A DNA stretch of 64,000 nt, from contig CAZDJZ010000006.1 of assembly GCA_964505785.1 (NCBI GenBank), positions 1-64,000 on the forward strand, given 5' to 3'. Positions 60,823-64,000 of this stretch are shown here, in pieces (within the stretch, counting starts at the first letter, position 1; every line of letters starts with the position of its first letter). This DNA is from CAYRTV01 sp964505785. Lineage in GTDB: Bacteria > Acidobacteriota > Aminicenantia > Aminicenantales > Aminicenantaceae. Position numbers and translations under genes: made by a program. Under the pieces are notes generated by a model that had not been told where the DNA came from, did no database searches, and worked only from the letters and a program-made list of their open reading frames with translations.

Positions 60823-62807
60823 TGGTTTTCTGACATAAAGGTCTCAATTTCCGTTTCAACTTGACGGCTCAACCGGGTAAGATCAAGATTTCCCAGCGCC
60901 AGAGGACGAAGTCTCCCCATAATCCAATGGAGCCGGGCTGCCGGATGGGTCCGGGAGTTAGGCGTAAACGCAGGGATCAGATCCGGAACCCGGGCTAGTA
61001 TCTCCTCCCTTGAGCAATTCTGATAGCCTATATCCGTTAATATATCATTGAAATCTTTTCCCGGATGAAGATAAAGCTGCGGAAGCATAGCTTCGGCGAT
61101 ATCCAGCCGGATATTTTTCTCTTTCAAATAAACCATCAATTCATATGTTTTCTTATACTCTATGTCATCCGGATTAGGACTCCGCCCCGCGATATGCTTT
61201 AAGCGCTGTCCCATGAGAATACCCACCCAGCCCGGATCAGCCCCGGTTTCTGTAATGATTTTTTCCATAAGCGGAACCAGGTTGCGTCCCAGCAGATAAG
61301 GAAAACTGTCTTCCGGCACCTTCCACCTTCGCAATTGCTGTATTCTGGTATGCACATCAACAGGAATCCGCTGCCGTATTGCCTTGATCGTATCTTCACG
61401 AAGCGGTATAGGCGGAGAATCGGTATCCGGATACATCCGGTCAGGACCGGGCAATACCCGCTCAAAAATGGTTGTACCGTCCTTGAACGATTTCCGGCTT
61501 TCCCTGGGGACGCCTTTCATTGCCAGCCTGCAGCGTTCTTCCACTGTTTCAAGCGCTGTAGGAATATCCTCTTCAGGGCCCCAAATCAGGATTTGGGCAT
61601 CTTCCGGACCTGCGGAAAGTCTTTCACGAATCTCGGACCAGGCCGAATCCTTCAGTTTATTTTCCCATTGTTCAGAATGGGCTAAATTGGGTTTTTCGAC
61701 ACAGGCGATCACTTTTAAGCGATCGCTTATTTCATCTGCGAACATTTTCCCGGGCTGTGTAAAATGGGACAAAATTCCAGCAAAATAAGGCAAATTAACC
61801 GACACAATCCGGTATTGATTGCGTACAGCGTACTGGAGCCGTAAATCATCGATGTCTTCATATGCCGCTTCTTCTGATAAGATACTCCAATCATCCGGCT
61901 GCTTAACACGCTCTTTCAGCTTATCCCGGATATGCAGTAAAGCCCACTGCCTGTAAACTTCATTATGGGTCAGATCCGGGATCCATTTATTGTGAGCCAC
62001 CCCTTTTATCTCCACCCGGCTTCCGCCGCGGCAGCTGACATTGACGTCTTCACGGCCGGAACCGATTCCGGTTCTAACCTTGCCCGTGCTCCGGTTAAGA
62101 AAGCGGATTGTCTCCGCCCCCTCCCGGACCTCCTCCGGATTGTCAAAATCCGGATAAGTGACAGTTTCGATCAAAGGCATTCCCAACCGGTCGGTTTGAT
62201 AAACACGCACATGGCCGATATCAGAAATTTCCCGGCAGGAATCTTCCTCCAGACTCAATTGAATCAACCGCACTTTTTTGCGGCGGAGCCGGATTTCTCC
62301 TTCCACACCCAAAATCGCGGTTCTTTGAAACCCAGTCGGGATACTTCCGTCCAGATACTGTTTACGGATAATATGGACTTCCCCCACAATATTCAATTTA
62401 CAGAGCATGGAGATTTCCAGCGCAATGTCCAGTGCTTCCCGGTTCATCGGAAAAGGCGGGGTATCGTCAATGTCATAGGTGCAAGCGGTTTCATTCTTGA
62501 TGCGATAGACAATTTCTTTTCTTGTCTTAAACTCCATCAAAGCGGTCCCGTCGTATTCACCGAGCTCACTCAAGGTAGGCCTCATATGCCGGATTAATTC
62601 CGCATCATATTCGGTTTTTTTATTGTACAAGCCTGCGGGACAATTGCAGAACAGTTTTTTTTTGGTATCCAGCTGCTGATGGACTTCCAAACCGGACTTA
62701 AATCCAACCCGGTCATAATCAGCTTGAACAGCCCGGACCCGTTCAACATAACCGATTTTTCTTTTTGTCTGATTGTAATTTTCGTAAGGATTACATATAT
62801 TCTTCAT
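60819..62807 (-). CDS. gatE: glutamyl-tRNA(Gln) amidotransferase subunit E
   Basis: A 662-residue GatE, the kinase/amidase subunit converting Glu-tRNA(Gln) to Gln-tRNA(Gln). GLEVHQQLDTKKKLFCNCPA is the N-terminal cradle signature shared with GatB, with CNC for metal. IDDTPPFPMNREALDIALEI follows, an AspRS-like insertion occupies about 330-430, and a YqeY-like tail lies at the C terminus. The insertion makes it GatE rather than bacterial GatB. Start is uncertain: ATG 62807, GTG 62813 (best spaced from AAAAGG) or TTG 62828. Confidence 0.92.
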   Translation of the reverse strand: MKNICNPYENYNQTKRKIGYVERVRAVQADYDRVGFKSGLEVHQQLDTKKKLFCNCPAGLYNKKTEYDAELIRHMRPTLSELGEYDGTALMEFKTRKEIVYRIKNETACTYDIDDTPPFPMNREALDIALEISMLCKLNIVGEVHIIRKQYLDGSIPTGFQRTAILGVEGEIRLRRKKVRLIQLSLEEDSCREISDIGHVRVYQTDRLGMPLIETVTYPDFDNPEEVREGAETIRFLNRSTGKVRTGIGSGREDVNVSCRGGSRVEIKGVAHNKWIPDLTHNEVYRQWALLHIRDKLKERVKQPDDWSILSEEAAYEDIDDLRLQYAVRNQYRIVSVNLPYFAGILSHFTQPGKMFADEISDRLKVIACVEKPNLAHSEQWENKLKDSAWSEIRERLSAGPEDAQILIWGPEEDIPTALETVEERCRLAMKGVPRESRKSFKDGTTIFERVLPGPDRMYPDTDSPPIPLREDTIKAIRQRIPVDVHTRIQQLRRWKVPEDSFPYLLGRNLVPLMEKIITETGADPGWVGILMGQRLKHIAGRSPNPDDIEYKKTYELMVYLKEKNIRLDIAEAMLPQLYLHPGKDFNDILTDIGYQNCSREEILARVPDLIPAFTPNSRTHPAARLHWIMGRLRPLALGNLDLTRLSRQVETEIETFMSENQ

Positions 62808-62817
62808 TAACACATTA

Positions 62818-62840
62818 AGCCTTTTCAAAATGAAAAGGCT
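62818..62840 (-). promoter_or_regulatory. hairpin covering the gatE ribosome-binding site
   Basis: AGCCTTTTCA TTT TGAAAAGGCT is a perfect 10-bp stem. Its 3' arm contains AAAAGG, the only Shine-Dalgarno-like sequence before gatE, so the hairpin could mask it. Confidence 0.5.
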
Positions 62841-62868
62841 ATTTTACCAGATTGACAGAATTTTCCAA
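62841..62868 (-). promoter_or_regulatory. candidate gatED promoter
   Basis: On the minus strand TTGGAA (62868-62863), a 16-base spacer and TAAAAT (62846-62841). The predicted start falls within the adjoining hairpin, so either the hairpin is truncated in this transcript or gatED is read from further upstream. 62869-62965 shows no gene. Confidence 0.4.
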
Positions 62869-62965
62869 GGATTACTTTCTTCAGGCTGCATAAATCCCCC
62901 CTCATTGAGGCCAAGGACATGCCCGCAGTGCGAATCCAGCGGTTATCCCGCCCCACATGAAAAAT

Positions 62966-64000
62966 TTATTTTTCTGTTTCGTCCGGAATCTTTTCCAGTT
63001 CCAGCATACGGTCAATACGAAAAATCCGGGCTTCCCCCCTTTTAAAGCAAAAGGCCTTAACACCCTCAAAGCTCTTTCCTTTGTATTCCATTTGTTCAAC
63101 CGACTTCGGCAATATGCGGCGTTTGGATTTGGTATCATCCGGCTTAAGGTAGACCATCTGCAGCAATCCGCTCTGAGCTATGGCTGCTTGAATCATTTTC
63201 TTTTTTCTATCGTAAGACAGATTTTCTTCAGCTTTTTTGTATTGAAAACGGGTCAAAAACCTTACGACCCGGTAATCCATACGTATATGTTTTTTTTGAA
63301 TCTCTTTTTTCAATACCAATCCCTCAAAGCCGGTACACCGGCTCAAAGCGACATACACCTGGCCATGCGCAAATGTCCCCCGGCCGATATCAATAACAAC
63401 CCTCTCAAAGGTCTTGCCTTGGCTTTTGTGTATAGTGATAGCCCATGCTAAGCGAACCGGATATTGCCAGAATTCTCCCACCGGTTCCGCGGTGATCCGC
63501 TTGGCCTTTTCATCATATTCATAACGGAAAAGCTCCCAAATATGCGGCTTGACCTCAACAATATCACCCTCATTCAGCTCCACTTCCAAAGGCCCCTCAG
63601 CCCCATCCTTCGGGACATCCACCACCCTGCCGACCGTGCCGTTAACCCAGCGCCCCCCGCGGTCATTATTGACCAGCATGACCTGCGCTCCAGCCTTTAT
63701 CTCCAATAATTCATCAGTAGGAAGAGCGGACACATCGAAATCACCATTGATCATGCTTTGATAACGAAAAAAGCTTCCTTTCAAATCAAGAAGCTTCTCC
63801 TGGTTGATTTTCCAGGCTTGCTGGTTAGTACTGGTAAGGTAGATAAAAAACTCGTTCTTCTTGGGCATAAACCCCGGGTTTAATCTTTGATTCAGCTGCC
63901 TGATGTCTTCATCCGTGACTGACCGGTTCCGAATTGCATTGAGAAGCTGAATAAATTCCGGATCCGTCTGCCGGTATACTTTTTCCAGTTCGATCATTTC
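62966..64000 (-). CDS. PIF1/RecD-like helicase, 5' part beyond window, with WYL-like C terminus
   Basis: Partial: the frame remains open at the window edge. The visible C-terminal half has the SF1 pattern of PIF1/RecD2-like helicases: LEIKAGAQVMLVNNDRGGRW, then RLAWAITIHKSQGKTFERVV (motif V) and HGQVYVALSRCTGFEGLVL (motif VI). The last ~75 residues (LLQMVYLKPDDTKSKRRILP, then FCFKRGEARIFRIDRM) resemble a WYL domain, which binds nucleotides or single-stranded DNA. The ATPase motifs I-III would lie beyond base 64000. Confidence 0.8.
   Translation of the reverse strand, partial: EMIELEKVYRQTDPEFIQLLNAIRNRSVTDEDIRQLNQRLNPGFMPKKNEFFIYLTSTNQQAWKINQEKLLDLKGSFFRYQSMINGDFDVSALPTDELLEIKAGAQVMLVNNDRGGRWVNGTVGRVVDVPKDGAEGPLEVELNEGDIVEVKPHIWELFRYEYDEKAKRITAEPVGEFWQYPVRLAWAITIHKSQGKTFERVVIDIGRGTFAHGQVYVALSRCTGFEGLVLKKEIQKKHIRMDYRVVRFLTRFQYKKAEENLSYDRKKKMIQAAIAQSGLLQMVYLKPDDTKSKRRILPKSVEQMEYKGKSFEGVKAFCFKRGEARIFRIDRMLELEKIPDETEK

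Noticed and set aside
61965..62597. 210-residue antisense frame in gatE
   Set aside because: Shadow of gatE, which has strong family motifs throughout.

Overview
The window reads as one continuous stretch of a bacterial chromosome with moderate GC content, densely packed operons and frequent ATGA start/stop overlaps. The cell appears Gram-negative: there are two signal-peptide proteins that look like outer-membrane beta-barrels ending in Phe, a lipoprotein, FtsEX and an NtrYX pair. Desulforedoxin, a rubredoxin-like fragment, a ferritin-like protein and a NuoE/NuoF-GltD/ferredoxin/FMN redox operon point to an anaerobe. Two features are usually thought of as archaeal: GatDE for Gln-tRNA synthesis and the stand-alone FMN-domain glutamate synthase. 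I infer an uncultured anaerobic bacterium of a poorly sampled phylum (something Aminicenantes-like would fit), but the sequence does not prove the taxonomy.

Layout. 1-509: four tRNA genes (Thr-Gly-Tyr-Thr on the minus strand) with their promoter, in the order known upstream of tuf. 780-8233: purB-purS-purQ-purL, an outer-membrane protein, purN and tyrS. 8247-10410: a NodB-like protein convergent with a tandem-duplicated ThyX. 10693-15662: a minus-strand operon amrS-archease-rtcB-SLC13 permease-APS-kinase-like. 15812-22850: nth, a rubredoxin-like gene with a frameshift, nadA, a NifU-like protein, purA-alr, then desulforedoxin, a ferritin-like protein and a porin. 22933-25830: large NAD-glutamate dehydrogenase. 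26288-35642: two small membrane proteins, ftsE-ftsX, rodZ-like-ntrY-ntrX, mgtE-recO. 36007-39725: a zinc-ribbon protein and a second sensor kinase/sigma-54 activator pair. 40374-48450: a sigma-54 promoter driving a small hypothetical gene and gdhA, then the NuoE / NuoF-GltD fusion / NuoG-like ferredoxin / FMN glutamate-synthase operon. 48674-59364: a parvulin lipoprotein and a glycan-type locus (flippase, CapK-like ligase, three radical SAM enzymes, pyruvyltransferase-like protein, two GT4 glycosyltransferases). 59422-64000: gatD, gatE and a truncated helicase with a WYL-like tail.

The genes form a coherent nitrogen theme: two unlike glutamate dehydrogenases, an FMN glutamate-synthase-type protein, NtrYX, a second NtrC-type activator next to a textbook -24/-12 promoter, purine synthesis and amidotransferase-based Gln-tRNA formation. 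Almost every gene-free gap is filled by short interspersed repeats of at least three families: composite elements with inverted terminal arms, ~125-nt long hairpins, and ~22-nt palindromes that sometimes supply a gene's stop codon. A 15-copy heptamer array is also present. These repeats are the most unusual non-coding content of the window.
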